Assembly (NCBI RefSeq): GCF_002287505.1
Contig: NZ_CP019688.1
Location: 930,001-994,000, forward strand
Origin: Corynebacterium glaucum
GTDB lineage: Bacteria; Actinomycetota; Actinomycetes; Mycobacteriales; Mycobacteriaceae
Length of the DNA: 64,000 nt
Reading direction: 5' to 3'
Positions 8,198 through 16,781 of the stretch are shown piece after piece. How positions within the stretch are numbered: the stretch's first letter is position 1; every line of letters begins with the position of its first letter. The position numbers and the translations under genes are program-made. Below the pieces are notes generated by a model. It searched no databases and was not told the origin of the DNA. It saw only the letters and a program-made list of their open reading frames with translations.

Positions 8198-8947
8198 TTA
8201 TGCCGGGCAGATGACGGGCACGCCGCTATCGTCGAGAATCCGGGCCCGGATGCCGTAGACCTTCTCCAGCAGGTCGGGTGTGAGCACTTCATGCGGAACG
8301 TCATGTGCCACAACCCGGCCTGCTTTGATCACCAGCAACTCGTCGCAAAAGCGGGCGGCGAGGTTCAGGTCGTGGATTGCCACGAGCGCAACCCGTTCTG
8401 TGCCCACGACCTCGTCGCGTACAAGCTGGAGCAGATGCACCTGGTGGTGCAGGTCGAGGGCGGACGTTGGTTCGTCGAGAAGCAAAATGCTTGGGGAGCG
8501 TACCAACATCTGCGCTACACCAACGAGCTGACGTTGGCCGCCCGACATGTCGGAGACCATGCGGTCCGCAAGGTAGGTGATACCGAGGCGCTCCATGATG
8601 TCCGCAGTTGCGCCGATCGGATCCCAGCCTGATTCCCCGCGGCGACGTGCCGAAACCATGATGGACTCGAATGCGGTGAGCGAAGCCGTGGTCAGCATGT
8701 CCTGCGGGACGTACCCGACGGCGATGGTGCGTGCCTTGCCGGTCACTTCGCTACCGTTCACCACGATCGAGACGCTGCCCGCGGTCGGTGTCTTAATACC
8801 GGCGATGGTCTTCACCAGGGTGGACTTGCCGGCGGCGTTGGGTCCAAGGAGGCCAACCACCTTGCCTGCTTCCAAGTGGTCGAAGGTCATGTCATCGATG
8901 ATTGTGGTGCGGCCGTAGCCGACTGAGAGATTCTGCGCCGCGATCAT
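8198..8947 (-). CDS. Iron-siderophore ABC transporter, ATP-binding subunit
   Basis: The 249-residue FepC/FecE-type ATPase has Walker A GPNAAGKST, signature MSGGQRQ, Walker B ILLLDEP and the H-loop AIHDLNLA. It energises import of a ferric siderophore through the permease encoded immediately upstream. ATG 8947 follows the permease stop by one base and has GGAGGAGC as ribosome binding site. It is the last gene of an operon behind two DtxR-like boxes, so iron repression is expected. It converges with the TipAL-like gene. Confidence 0.9.
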   Translation of the reverse strand: MIAAQNLSVGYGRTTIIDDMTFDHLEAGKVVGLLGPNAAGKSTLVKTIAGIKTPTAGSVSIVVNGSEVTGKARTIAVGYVPQDMLTTASLTAFESIMVSARRRGESGWDPIGATADIMERLGITYLADRMVSDMSGGQRQLVGVAQMLVRSPSILLLDEPTSALDLHHQVHLLQLVRDEVVGTERVALVAIHDLNLAARFCDELLVIKAGRVVAHDVPHEVLTPDLLEKVYGIRARILDDSGVPVICPA

Positions 8948-8948
8948 G

Positions 8949-10031
8949 TCAGCTCCTCCGTTTTGCGCGGGTGAAGATGAGGAAGACGAAGAATGGCACG
9001 CCAACCAACGAAGTAATGATGCCGATCGGAATGGCAAGGCCGGGGATAATCGACAGGCTTACGGCGTACGCAAGGCTGAGCAACATTGCACCTGCGGCGG
9101 CTGCGCCAGGGAGGAAATACTTTTGATCCTCGCCGACGAGCATTCGCGCTACATGTGGTCCTACTAGACCAACGAAACCGATGATTCCCGTGAACGCGAC
9201 GGCAGCCGCTGCGAGGAAAGACGCGACGAGCAGGGTAGTGATGCGCAAGCGTTTGACATCGATGCCGAGGGCGGCAGCGCGATCGTCGCCAAGCCTCAGA
9301 GCGGTGAGCCGCCACGAGTTGGCAATACAGAACGGGATCGCAGCTGCGACCACCACTGCGAGGATGATGTTCGCAGTCCAGTTTGCGCGCTGCATCGACC
9401 CCATTGTCCAGAACACGATTTGCTGCAGGGCTTCGATGTTTGCACCGTACTGCAGTAGCGAAAGCAGAGCTTGGAAGAAAAACGAGAGGGCGATGCCCAG
9501 CAGAATCATCGACTCTGCAGTGGCACCGCGCCACACTGACGCTCCAGCAACAATGGTCACCGCGATAAGCGCTGACAGCGCTGCCATCAGCGCGAGGTTG
9601 AACTGGGGATTGGCGATGACGGTCCAGCCCATCACGATAGATAATGCAGCTCCGAAAGCGGCAGCTGCGGAAATGCCCAGCGTGAAGGGCTCCGCCAGCG
9701 GATTATCCAAGATGGTTTGCATCTGGCCGCCAGCCAAACCGAGTGCGGCGCCGCATAGCACGGCCATCACTGCAGCTGGGAGGCGGAGCGTCTGGATCAC
9801 CACTCGAGTTTGCTCGCCGACCAGTTCTGGGCGGAAGACGGCGTTGAATACGTCCGCGGGGGCGATATCGATTGGGCCTACCACCACGGCGAAGATGAAA
9901 CTCGCGAACGCCGCGGCAATCAGCCCAGCAATGGAGATTGCTTTCTTGCGTCCGCGCCGACGGTAGCTTTCAATCGCCGCTTGGCGAGCATCGTCTGGCG
10001 CTTGCAGCGTCGGAGATACCTGAGTTGTCAC
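8949..10031 (-). CDS. Iron-siderophore ABC transporter, FecCD-type permease
   Basis: The 360-residue permease has about ten membrane helices and the FecCD-family motifs RLPAAVMAVLCGAALGLAGG and LGISAAAAFGA. The conserved C-terminal stretch FVGLVGPHVARMLVGED, which contacts the ATPase, is also present. GTG 10031 lies three bases after the stop of the binding-protein gene. Only one permease gene is present, so it probably forms a homodimer. The binding protein, permease and ATPase form one iron-uptake unit. Confidence 0.9.
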   Translation of the reverse strand: MTTQVSPTLQAPDDARQAAIESYRRRGRKKAISIAGLIAAAFASFIFAVVVGPIDIAPADVFNAVFRPELVGEQTRVVIQTLRLPAAVMAVLCGAALGLAGGQMQTILDNPLAEPFTLGISAAAAFGAALSIVMGWTVIANPQFNLALMAALSALIAVTIVAGASVWRGATAESMILLGIALSFFFQALLSLLQYGANIEALQQIVFWTMGSMQRANWTANIILAVVVAAAIPFCIANSWRLTALRLGDDRAAALGIDVKRLRITTLLVASFLAAAAVAFTGIIGFVGLVGPHVARMLVGEDQKYFLPGAAAAGAMLLSLAYAVSLSIIPGLAIPIGIITSLVGVPFFVFLIFTRAKRRS

Positions 10032-10034
10032 GGT

Positions 10035-11258
10035 CTAGCTCTCGTCAGGGTTGGCCGGGTCGATGAAGAAGACGCCGCTGTAGTCGAAAGGCATCCAGTC
10101 CTCGTGGAATTGCTTGAAGTCTTCGGTCGGGTTGAGGTCGGAGAATTCCTCCGGGTGAATCCACTTGGCAAATGCCTCGAGTGCGAAGACGTTGAACGGG
10201 TTGTCGTAGAACTGGTGGTAGACAGCGAAGTAGTTACCGTTCTTCGGCCCGTCCAGAAGCTCCATACCGGCTTTGCTCAATGGGCCGTCGCAAGTCTCCA
10301 ACGCTAGCTCCGGAGTGGACTGGTAGCCCAGCTCCACGTGGCGGAACGTGTCGGTCTTATTCGGGTCGCGTGCCCATTCGCCTCCGGTGACGATGATCTT
10401 TTCTGGGTTCAGCTCCACGAGTTTTTCCGGGGTGATGGTCTTGTTTTCCGGCCCAATGACCTCGGGGCCGAGGTTGTGACCACCCGCGGCGGTGACCAGG
10501 GTGCCTAGGTGGACGTCGCCTGCCACTGCGCAGCAATCGTTGTATCCCGCTGCGGTCCAAAGCAGCACATCTGGCTTGGTGGAGGTCTTAGCGGCCCGCT
10601 CGGTGATGTCTTTGACCTTCGCGTTGTAGAACTCGTTGTACTTCTCCGCGCGCTCACTCTGGCCCAGGAGGTCGCCGAGCAGGGTCATCGACACGGTGGT
10701 GTTTTCGAGCGGCTTTTGACGGAAATCGATGAAGGCGTAGGTGATGCCAGCCGAGTCCAGGTCCGTGATGAACCCGCTTTCCTCCACCGCTTTTTTCTGA
10801 TCGAGGGTCATGATCACCACATCTGGATCCTGTGCCAGAAGGTTCTCGACGGTCACGTCTCCCTTTTGGATCGATCCGATCACAGGCATGTCTTTTGCCT
10901 CGGGTTGGAGCTCGAAGAGTTTCTCGCGGAAAGCTCCCGCTGCAGTCTCCAAATCCTGCCCGTACGCGACGATGTTGTCCAAAGGGTTCTCCTGCAATAG
11001 GGCGGTGGCGTACGCAGCGCGGCCCTCTGCAAGAACGATGCGATCGGGCATCTGCTCGAATTCGATCTTGCGCCCGGCAGCGTCGGTGACTGTGAGCGCG
11101 GCATCAGCAGTTCGCTCTGACGATGATGTCGATTGTGATTCTTGAGCTCCGGTGCTCGATGTCTGTGTCATATCCCCGGAAGAATCTGAGCAGGCGGTCA
11201 CGCCAAGCGCCGTGGTGATAGCGATCGCCGCAGTGGCGACCTTGAGAGAAATCTTCAA
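10035..11258 (-). CDS. Iron-siderophore ABC transporter, substrate-binding lipoprotein
   Basis: A 407-residue class III periplasmic-binding-type protein, lipid-anchored through a lipobox VTAC near residue 23 and a Ser-rich linker. The FecB-like features are the N-terminal DRIVLAEGRAAYATALL and later KTITPEKLVELNPEKIIVTGG. The start codon is TTG at 11258: AAGGGGG lies 5 bases before it and no ATG fits. It is the first gene of the operon, and two DtxR-like boxes lie at 18-72 bases upstream of the start. The ligand is probably a ferric siderophore or haem-type iron source; the exact substrate is not predictable. Confidence 0.88.
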   Translation of the reverse strand: MKISLKVATAAIAITTALGVTACSDSSGDMTQTSSTGAQESQSTSSSERTADAALTVTDAAGRKIEFEQMPDRIVLAEGRAAYATALLQENPLDNIVAYGQDLETAAGAFREKLFELQPEAKDMPVIGSIQKGDVTVENLLAQDPDVVIMTLDQKKAVEESGFITDLDSAGITYAFIDFRQKPLENTTVSMTLLGDLLGQSERAEKYNEFYNAKVKDITERAAKTSTKPDVLLWTAAGYNDCCAVAGDVHLGTLVTAAGGHNLGPEVIGPENKTITPEKLVELNPEKIIVTGGEWARDPNKTDTFRHVELGYQSTPELALETCDGPLSKAGMELLDGPKNGNYFAVYHQFYDNPFNVFALEAFAKWIHPEEFSDLNPTEDFKQFHEDWMPFDYSGVFFIDPANPDES

Positions 11259-11275
11259 TTCAACCCCCTTGGGAT

Positions 11276-11294
11276 TTAAGTAAGCCTAGGCTAA
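11276..11294. promoter_or_regulatory. DtxR-like iron box, proximal
   Basis: TTAAGTAAGCCTAGGCTAA matches 15 of 19 positions of the DtxR consensus TTAGGTTAGCCTAACCTAA and contains the perfect palindrome AGCCTAGGCT. It lies 18 bases upstream of the TTG start of the binding protein. Repression by the iron-loaded DtxR regulator is the expected role. Confidence 0.75.
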
Positions 11295-11311
11295 TTCAGT
11301 CAGTAGCGAAG

Positions 11312-11330
11312 CATGGTAAGGCAAACCTAA
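11312..11330. promoter_or_regulatory. DtxR-like iron box, distal
   Basis: Read on the minus strand, TTAGGTTTGCCTTACCATG matches the DtxR consensus at 14 of 19 positions, with the left half (TTAGGTT) perfect. Its centre is 36 bases from the proximal box, suggesting cooperative or two-site repression of the iron operon. Confidence 0.65.
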
Positions 11331-11619
11331 AATCAGTGCAAGGGGTGGGTGGGTTAGGAGGGGAAAAATTGACGAGCATGAGGAAACGCCAGGGGTAGGG
11401 TGCCCCTGGCGTGGGTTGTTGTTTAGACCCTAGCTCGCGCGGTCGCCAGTGCCGTAGAACACGTACGCGGCGCGAATGTTCGTGGGGCGCGGTGTAAACG
11501 AAATTTTCCGTTTGGTCTTGTATGGAAAACAAACGCCGAAGGCCGAAACCCGATCTGCATCGAATCAGTAGGATGGCGAGAACTCTGACCAATGCACACG
11601 CCCGCCGAAGGAGCGCACC
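11331..11619. other. Non-coding stretch with a terminator and an unassigned short ORF
   Basis: No annotated-size gene is convincing here. The minus strand has an open frame ending at a TAG near 11434. Its last residues, NIRAAYVFYGTGDRAS, look protein-like, but no ATG opens the frame and only a late GTG could start it. A strong hairpin follows just downstream on the same strand. Together these suggest a short transcript reading towards the iron operon, possibly a small peptide or RNA gene. The rest of the stretch shows nothing I recognise. Confidence 0.35.
11387..11411 (-). terminator. Strong hairpin, probable rho-independent terminator
   Basis: A perfect 9-bp stem CGCCAGGGG / CCCCTGGCG encloses a 7-base loop. 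It is followed on the minus strand by a short T run and on the plus strand by a T-rich TGGGTTGTTGTTT. It separates the iron-operon promoter from the minus-strand short ORF upstream and could work in both directions. Confidence 0.65.
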
Positions 11620-12045
11620 GTGAACGACAACTATGATCCGCAGCTCGACCCGCAGCAGACCCCGGGTGAGGTGCCGCCGCCGACACCGCTTCCGGATGAG
11701 GCTCCGTACGACCCGGAGCTCGACGGTCCGGAACCGGAGCCGCAGGGCCAGCCGGCGGTCGACGGCCAGCAGGCCGCATCAGGCCAGCCGGTGACCAACC
11801 AGGGCCAGCAGCAGGCTGAGGCTCAGAGTGGCGAGATGATCGGCGCGACCGGCGACGCGCAGGGCGACAGCACCCTGGAGAAGGACCCCTCCGACTGGGT
11901 TTCCGGCGACGACCCGATGACCGAATCCCAGAAGTCCTACCTGGACACCCTGGCCAAGCAGGCAGGGGAGCAGCTTCCGGCGAACATGACCAAGGCGGAA
12001 GCATCGCAGCACATCGACCGCCTCAAGGGCATCACCGGAATGTAA
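11620..12045 (+). CDS. DUF3072 domain protein
   Basis: A 141-residue soluble protein with a Pro/Gln/Glu-rich disordered N-terminal 85 residues and a C-terminal DUF3072 domain. The domain runs from DPSDWVSGDDPMTESQKSYL, then LAKQAGEQLP and MTKAEASQHIDRLKGITG. The function of DUF3072 is unknown; the fold looks like a short helical pair. GTG 11620 has GAAGGAG 8 bases upstream. It converges with the AlkD-like gene at 12071. Confidence 0.75.
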   Translation: MNDNYDPQLDPQQTPGEVPPPTPLPDEAPYDPELDGPEPEPQGQPAVDGQQAASGQPVTNQGQQQAEAQSGEMIGATGDAQGDSTLEKDPSDWVSGDDPMTESQKSYLDTLAKQAGEQLPANMTKAEASQHIDRLKGITGM

Positions 12046-12070
12046 GCGGGAAGCCCGGCATCACGAGGGC

Positions 12071-13168
12071 CTATTCAGTGGTGAGCTCGAACTCCTCGGG
12101 CTCGCTTTCCATCCCGTTAACCACCACGGTGAGCGCCTGCGTGCCGGGGTAGTACGTCCGCGTGCCCGTCACGCGGAACACATGGTTCTTCTCCACCACG
12201 CGGGTTTCACCCGGCGCGAGCGTGAACTTTCCCAATCGGAACACGCTCGGACGCCGGGTGCCGTTCTTTTTCACGAAGTACACGCGGTACTCGCCAAGCA
12301 CCTCCTGCGGCTCCGAGCTCGTGTTTGTCAGCGACACCGTGAGCACTGCGGTGTCGCCCACCGCAACAGCTTCGGGGAACTCGATGTCGCTAATTTGGAT
12401 CGCGTCACCCGTCGCAAAGCCTGCGATGCCCAAAGCCTCCGGATAGCCCTGCTTGATCAGCCCGCGCAGGCCCCGCTCGACCACCCACGCCGCGTGCGGC
12501 GCATCGCTCGCCGCCCACCGACGCGCCGTCTCTAGCGCTAGATCAGGGTGCGTGCGCGTAATGTCGTTCAAGTTGTTCGCCACCGACTTGCGCACGAACA
12601 GCGACTCATCCGCGTACAGCCGGTTCAGCACCGGAATGATCGGGGAGGGGTCCGCAACAAACGGGGTGTGCACTTTCGCCCACGGCAGGCGAGGTCGAAT
12701 CCCCTCGGAGGCCAGGCGGCGCACATTGTGGCTTTCCGAGCGCGACCACTCATCCACCCGAGCCAGCGTCAGCTCCGGATAGCGCTCGAGATACGGCCGC
12801 ACCGCCCACTCACCGGTAAACGCGCGGGTCAGCGCCTCGATCGCATCCAGCGACTCCTCAGGGTGCTCGAGCCCGTACAGCTCGATGTAACGGCTCACCG
12901 GCCACAGGTGGAAGCCATGGTTGAAGTAGCCCTCGCCCTCTTGAAGCTCGGGCCCAAGCTTTTCGACGACCCCTTCTACCGCCTCGGCATAATCCTCCGG
13001 AAGCCGGTCGCGCAGTGCTTCCGCGAAGACGGTGACGCGGTCGAGGATCTCCAGTTCGCCCACGCGCGGGACGACGTAGGCGGCGTACTCGTCGCCGTCG
13101 ATGCCCAGTTGGTCGCCGAGCGTCTTCGCCGCCTTCGCGTCGAAGTACTCCTTCATTTTCTTCGCCAT
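12071..13168 (-). CDS. AlkD-like HEAT-repeat DNA alkylation repair protein
   Basis: A 365-residue protein whose residues ~1-245 form HEAT-like helices of the AlkC/AlkD type (LRDRLPEDYAEAVEGVV, HLWPVSRYIELYGLEHP, VRRLASEGIRPRLPWA, SLFVRKSVANNLNDI). Residues ~255-365 form a beta-rich, Ig-like domain (AVGDTAVLTVSLTNTSSEP). AlkD-type proteins excise bulky alkylated bases; the C-terminal beta domain suits an AlkC-type arrangement. ATG 13168 directly abuts the Ku stop codon, so the two are one operon and probably belong to one DNA-damage response. Confidence 0.8.
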   Translation of the reverse strand: MAKKMKEYFDAKAAKTLGDQLGIDGDEYAAYVVPRVGELEILDRVTVFAEALRDRLPEDYAEAVEGVVEKLGPELQEGEGYFNHGFHLWPVSRYIELYGLEHPEESLDAIEALTRAFTGEWAVRPYLERYPELTLARVDEWSRSESHNVRRLASEGIRPRLPWAKVHTPFVADPSPIIPVLNRLYADESLFVRKSVANNLNDITRTHPDLALETARRWAASDAPHAAWVVERGLRGLIKQGYPEALGIAGFATGDAIQISDIEFPEAVAVGDTAVLTVSLTNTSSEPQEVLGEYRVYFVKKNGTRRPSVFRLGKFTLAPGETRVVEKNHVFRVTGTRTYYPGTQALTVVVNGMESEPEEFELTTE

Positions 13169-14002
13169 TTACGCACTGCTCTTTTTCGTCGACTTCTTCT
13201 TGCCGCCGCGCTTGTCCAGCGACGCCTTGAGCGCCTCCATGAGGTCGACCACGTTGTCGTCGTCATCCTCATCGTCCGGCTGCTCGCCGAAGGTGGCTTC
13301 GGTGTCGATGGTGTCGCCTTGCTCGAACTTCGCGTCGATGAGCTTGCGCAGCTCAATCTGGTAGTCGTCCTCGAACTCTTCCGGCGTGAAGTCGGATGCG
13401 TAGGACTCCACCAGCTGCTGCGAGAGTTCGAGCTCCTTGCTCGACACCTTCGCGCGGGACTTCACGCCCTTGAACTCGCCATCGAAGTCGAGCTCGCGGA
13501 TCTCGTCGGCCCACATCATGCCCTGCAGCACAATGACCTTGCCCACCACGCGCAGCACGCCAAGGCGCGTCTTCTGGCGCAACGCGAAGCGCACCACCGC
13601 GATCAGGTCGGTGTCTTCGAGCGTCTGGCGAAGCAGCAGGTACGACTTCGGCGTCTTGCCCTCAGGCGCGAGGTAGTAGGACTTCTCCAACATGATCGGG
13701 TCGATCTGATCCGCGGGCACGAACTGTACGACATCGATCTCGTCGTTGTCGGCCTCGGGTAGGGAAGCGAAGTCGTCGTCAGTGAGCACGACCGTATCCC
13801 CGTCTTCCTCGAAGGCCTTGTCGATGTGCTTGTACTCGACCTTCTCTCCGCAGACCTCGCAGCGGCGCTCGTATCGGATGCGCCCGCCGTCCTTGTCGTG
13901 CACCTGGTGGAAGGAGATGTCGTGGTCTTCCGTCGCGCCGAACGCTTTGACGGGAACATTGACAAGGCCGAACGTGATTGAGCCGGTCCAGATTGCGCGC
14001 AT
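13169..14002 (-). CDS. ku: Non-homologous end-joining protein Ku
   Basis: The 277-residue bacterial Ku begins MRAIWTGSITFGLVNVPVK, the family's signature start. It has the conserved RYERRCEVCGEKVEYK and the bridge-region segment GKVIVLQGMMWADEIREL. It ends with an acidic then lysine-rich tail (KKKSTKKSSA) that binds DNA or recruits LigD. Ku homodimers encircle broken DNA ends. The gene is divergent from ligD across only 37 bases, which must hold both promoters, so the two break-repair partners are co-located. Confidence 0.95.
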   Translation of the reverse strand: MRAIWTGSITFGLVNVPVKAFGATEDHDISFHQVHDKDGGRIRYERRCEVCGEKVEYKHIDKAFEEDGDTVVLTDDDFASLPEADNDEIDVVQFVPADQIDPIMLEKSYYLAPEGKTPKSYLLLRQTLEDTDLIAVVRFALRQKTRLGVLRVVGKVIVLQGMMWADEIRELDFDGEFKGVKSRAKVSSKELELSQQLVESYASDFTPEEFEDDYQIELRKLIDAKFEQGDTIDTEATFGEQPDDEDDDDNVVDLMEALKASLDKRGGKKKSTKKSSA

Positions 14003-14039
14003 GTGCAAAAGTGTACGGAAACAGAAGGGAGGCGAGCGC

Positions 14040-16424
14040 GTGGCGCAGCAAAGCACAAAAGTGCGCGTTGACGGGCACGACCTAAAGGTCAGCAGCCTCG
14101 ACAAGGTGCTCTACCCGGCCACAGGCACCACCAAGGCCGATGTCATGCGCTACTATCTCGAGGTCGCCGATGTCATGGTGCCCCAGATCGCGCGCCGGCC
14201 GGTGACTCGAAAACGCTGGCCAGATGGCGTCGATAAGCAAAGCTTCTTCCGAAAAGACCTGGAGGATTCTGCTCCGAGCTGGATCACCACCGGGGAGATC
14301 GAGCACAAGACCTCGACGAACACATATCCGCTTGTCGACGGCCCAGCCGTGCTTGCTTGGTTCGCCCAAGTTGCCGCTCTTGAGCTGCACACCCCGCAGT
14401 GGCGCTTCGGGAAGGGCGATTCGAAGCAGAACCCGGATCGGCTGGTGCTGGATCTTGACCCGGGCGAGGGCGTGACGCTCGCGGAGACTGCCGAGATCGC
14501 GCTCGCGTGCAACGAGGTGCTCGACGGCATGGGTCTGGTCAGCGTGCCGGTGACGTCCGGGTCGAAAGGCATTCACATCTACGCGGGGTTGGATGGGGAG
14601 ACCGATGCGGCAGGCGTGAGCCAGGTGGCGAAGGCGCTTGCGCAGGCGCTGGAGGAGGAATACCCGGAGCGCGTGACGGCCGTGATGCGCAAGACGGAGC
14701 GCGCCGGGAAGATCTTCCTCGACTGGAGCCAGAACAACGGCAACAAGACGACGGTGAGTCCGTACTCGTTGCGCGGCCGGGAGCGGCCGACCGTGGCGGC
14801 GCCGCGGACGTGGGAAGAGATCGCGGAGCCGGGGCTGAAGCACCTCGTGTTCGAGGAGGTGATTGAGCGCGTTCAGGAGGGTCTAGATCCGATTGCTGCG
14901 CTCGGAGGTGGGGAGACGGCTGCTCCCGGGGGCGACCGCCTGACCACCTATCGCTCCATGCGAGACGCGACGAAGACCGGCGAGCCTGTGCCCGAGGCCG
15001 CGCCGCGTCCACGCGACGGGGTGCCGATCTTCGTGATCGGCGAGCACCACGCGCGCCGCCTGCACTGGGATTTCCGCCTTGAGCACGACGGGGTCCTCGT
15101 CTCCTGGGCCGTGCCAAAGGGCCCTCCGCTGGATCCGAAAGAGAACCGCCTCGCGGTGCAGACCGAGGACCACCCGATCGAGTACGCCTGGTTCGAAGGC
15201 ACGATTCCGAAGGGCCAGTACGGCGCGGGGGATGTGAAGATCTGGGACATCGGCACCTGCGAGATCGAGAAGTGGCGCGACGACGAGATCATCGCCGTGC
15301 TCTTCGGCCGCGACGACGGCGGCCTCGGCGGGGTCCCGCGCCGCTTCGCGCTGATTCGCACCGATGCGGAGGAAAACCACTGGCTGCTGAAGTTCATGAA
15401 GCGCCAGCCTGACGAGGCCACGCCAGCGCCGGGCGAGCTTGAGGCGCCGGAGCCCGCACCGGCTGAGCCCGCGCCCGCCGACACGGCACCCGCCGACTTC
15501 GCGCCGGCCACGCCACCGAAACCCATGCTCGCCACCGCCGGCACCAAAGCCGATATCGACCTGGCCGTCAAAGACGGCGCCACCTTCGCGTTCGAAATGA
15601 AGTGGGACGGCTACCGCATCATCGCCGACACCCGCGCCGGCACCACCCGCCTGATCAGCCGAAACGGCAAGGACTACACCTCGCTCTTCCCCCACATCGA
15701 GGAGTTCGAGCAATTGCTTGTCGACGCCACCGTCGACGGCGAGCTCATCGCCCTCGACGAGGACGGACGCCCCAGTTTCTCTGCGCTGCACGGCGCGGAT
15801 AAGCACGGCAGTACCGAGGGAGTCGAGCTGCGCTACATGGCCTTTGATCTTCTGCGTCTCGGGGAGCGCGACCTCACCGGTGAGCCGTACACGCAGCGTC
15901 ACAAAGCTTTGGAAGCGCTGGGGGAGAGCGACCACATCGTGGTGCCTCCCGCCTATACGGGCAGCTTCAAATCTGCTTGGCGGGTGGCTGAGGAAATGGG
16001 GTTGGAAGGGGTCGTCGCAAAGCAAACAAGCTCTGTGTACGAGCCTGGGGAACGAAGCCGCGCGTGGCTGAAGATCAAGCGGGCGCTGCACCAAGCGGTG
16101 GTCGTTGTTGGGGTGCGTGAGGGCAAGTCGCTGCTGGTGGCGGTGCCGGATGAGGACGGCGAGCTGGCGTACGCCGGGCGGGTGGGCACCGGGTTTTCTG
16201 CCGGGCAGTTCGCCGAGATTGAGAAGAAGCTGCGGCGCAGCAAGCGAAAAACGCCCCCGGTGGACGTGCCGAAGTCTGATACCGAGGGCGTGTTCTGGGT
16301 GACGCCGAAGTACGTTGCCGAGGTCGCGCTTGCGGGCGCGACTGGGGGCAGGAAGGTACGCCAGGCGTCGTGGCGCGGGTGGCGCGAGGACCTCGACCCC
16401 AGCGAGGTGCGCTGGGAGGTCTAG
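14040..16424 (+). CDS. ligD: Multifunctional ATP-dependent DNA ligase LigD
   Basis: The 794-residue end-joining enzyme has the mycobacterial-type order. The polymerase/primase domain is at ~10-290 (DLDPGEGV metal motif, SGSKGIHIY). The 3'-phosphoesterase domain is at ~320-465 (HHARRLHWDFRLEHDG, VPKGPP). The ligase domain is at ~495-790, with adenylated lysine K521 in EMKWDGYR and motif IV/V region EGVVAKQ. A Pro/Ala/Glu-rich linker joins the last two domains. The GTG at 14040 has AGGGAGG upstream. With Ku it seals double-strand breaks after filling or trimming the ends. A copy of the dispersed motif encodes DGVDKQS. Confidence 0.95.
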   Translation: MAQQSTKVRVDGHDLKVSSLDKVLYPATGTTKADVMRYYLEVADVMVPQIARRPVTRKRWPDGVDKQSFFRKDLEDSAPSWITTGEIEHKTSTNTYPLVDGPAVLAWFAQVAALELHTPQWRFGKGDSKQNPDRLVLDLDPGEGVTLAETAEIALACNEVLDGMGLVSVPVTSGSKGIHIYAGLDGETDAAGVSQVAKALAQALEEEYPERVTAVMRKTERAGKIFLDWSQNNGNKTTVSPYSLRGRERPTVAAPRTWEEIAEPGLKHLVFEEVIERVQEGLDPIAALGGGETAAPGGDRLTTYRSMRDATKTGEPVPEAAPRPRDGVPIFVIGEHHARRLHWDFRLEHDGVLVSWAVPKGPPLDPKENRLAVQTEDHPIEYAWFEGTIPKGQYGAGDVKIWDIGTCEIEKWRDDEIIAVLFGRDDGGLGGVPRRFALIRTDAEENHWLLKFMKRQPDEATPAPGELEAPEPAPAEPAPADTAPADFAPATPPKPMLATAGTKADIDLAVKDGATFAFEMKWDGYRIIADTRAGTTRLISRNGKDYTSLFPHIEEFEQLLVDATVDGELIALDEDGRPSFSALHGADKHGSTEGVELRYMAFDLLRLGERDLTGEPYTQRHKALEALGESDHIVVPPAYTGSFKSAWRVAEEMGLEGVVAKQTSSVYEPGERSRAWLKIKRALHQAVVVVGVREGKSLLVAVPDEDGELAYAGRVGTGFSAGQFAEIEKKLRRSKRKTPPVDVPKSDTEGVFWVTPKYVAEVALAGATGGRKVRQASWRGWREDLDPSEVRWEV
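14228..14238 (+). repeat. Dispersed CGTCGATAAGC motif inside ligD
   Basis: An exact copy, read here as VDK. It is followed by AAAGCTTC, close to the extended consensus. It lies in a segment where LigD homologues usually read WPDGVDGK. Confidence 0.8.
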
Positions 16425-16461
16425 CTGGTTAGCTGGTTTCGCGCGGGTGCTGGTTCAGCCG

Positions 16462-16671
16462 TTACTTGTCGTCGCGGATGGTCGGGTGCTCGCCGTCGTC
16501 GTCCTGGCTGATGTCGTAGGTGAGCTGCGCATCCTCGACAGAATCTTCTGCCTCCTGGCCGTAGCCCAAGGCCGAGCCGGTGTCCTGTGCGAACTGGTCA
16601 TCATCGTGGTCGACCGGCTTATTCATGCTGCCTTCGGTGGTGTAGCCGGGCTTTGCTGGATCGTTCTGCAT
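16462..16671 (-). CDS. Small acidic hypothetical protein
   Basis: A 69-residue hydrophilic, strongly acidic protein (DHDDDQFAQDTG, EDSVEDAQLTYDISQDDDGEH) with no cysteine or membrane segment, probably disordered. ATG 16671 has AAAGGA 8 bases upstream and is preferred over the longer frame. It converges with ligD and I recognise no family. Confidence 0.6.
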   Translation of the reverse strand: MQNDPAKPGYTTEGSMNKPVDHDDDQFAQDTGSALGYGQEAEDSVEDAQLTYDISQDDDGEHPTIRDDK

Positions 16672-16781
16672 GTTTTCGTTCCTTTCACCAGTAAAACGTG
16701 GTGCATCCGATACTAGCGGGGGCGCCCTAACTGGAGTCTGCGACTGCCACACGCGCGGTCGAGCTGGCTAAGCTTCCAAGC

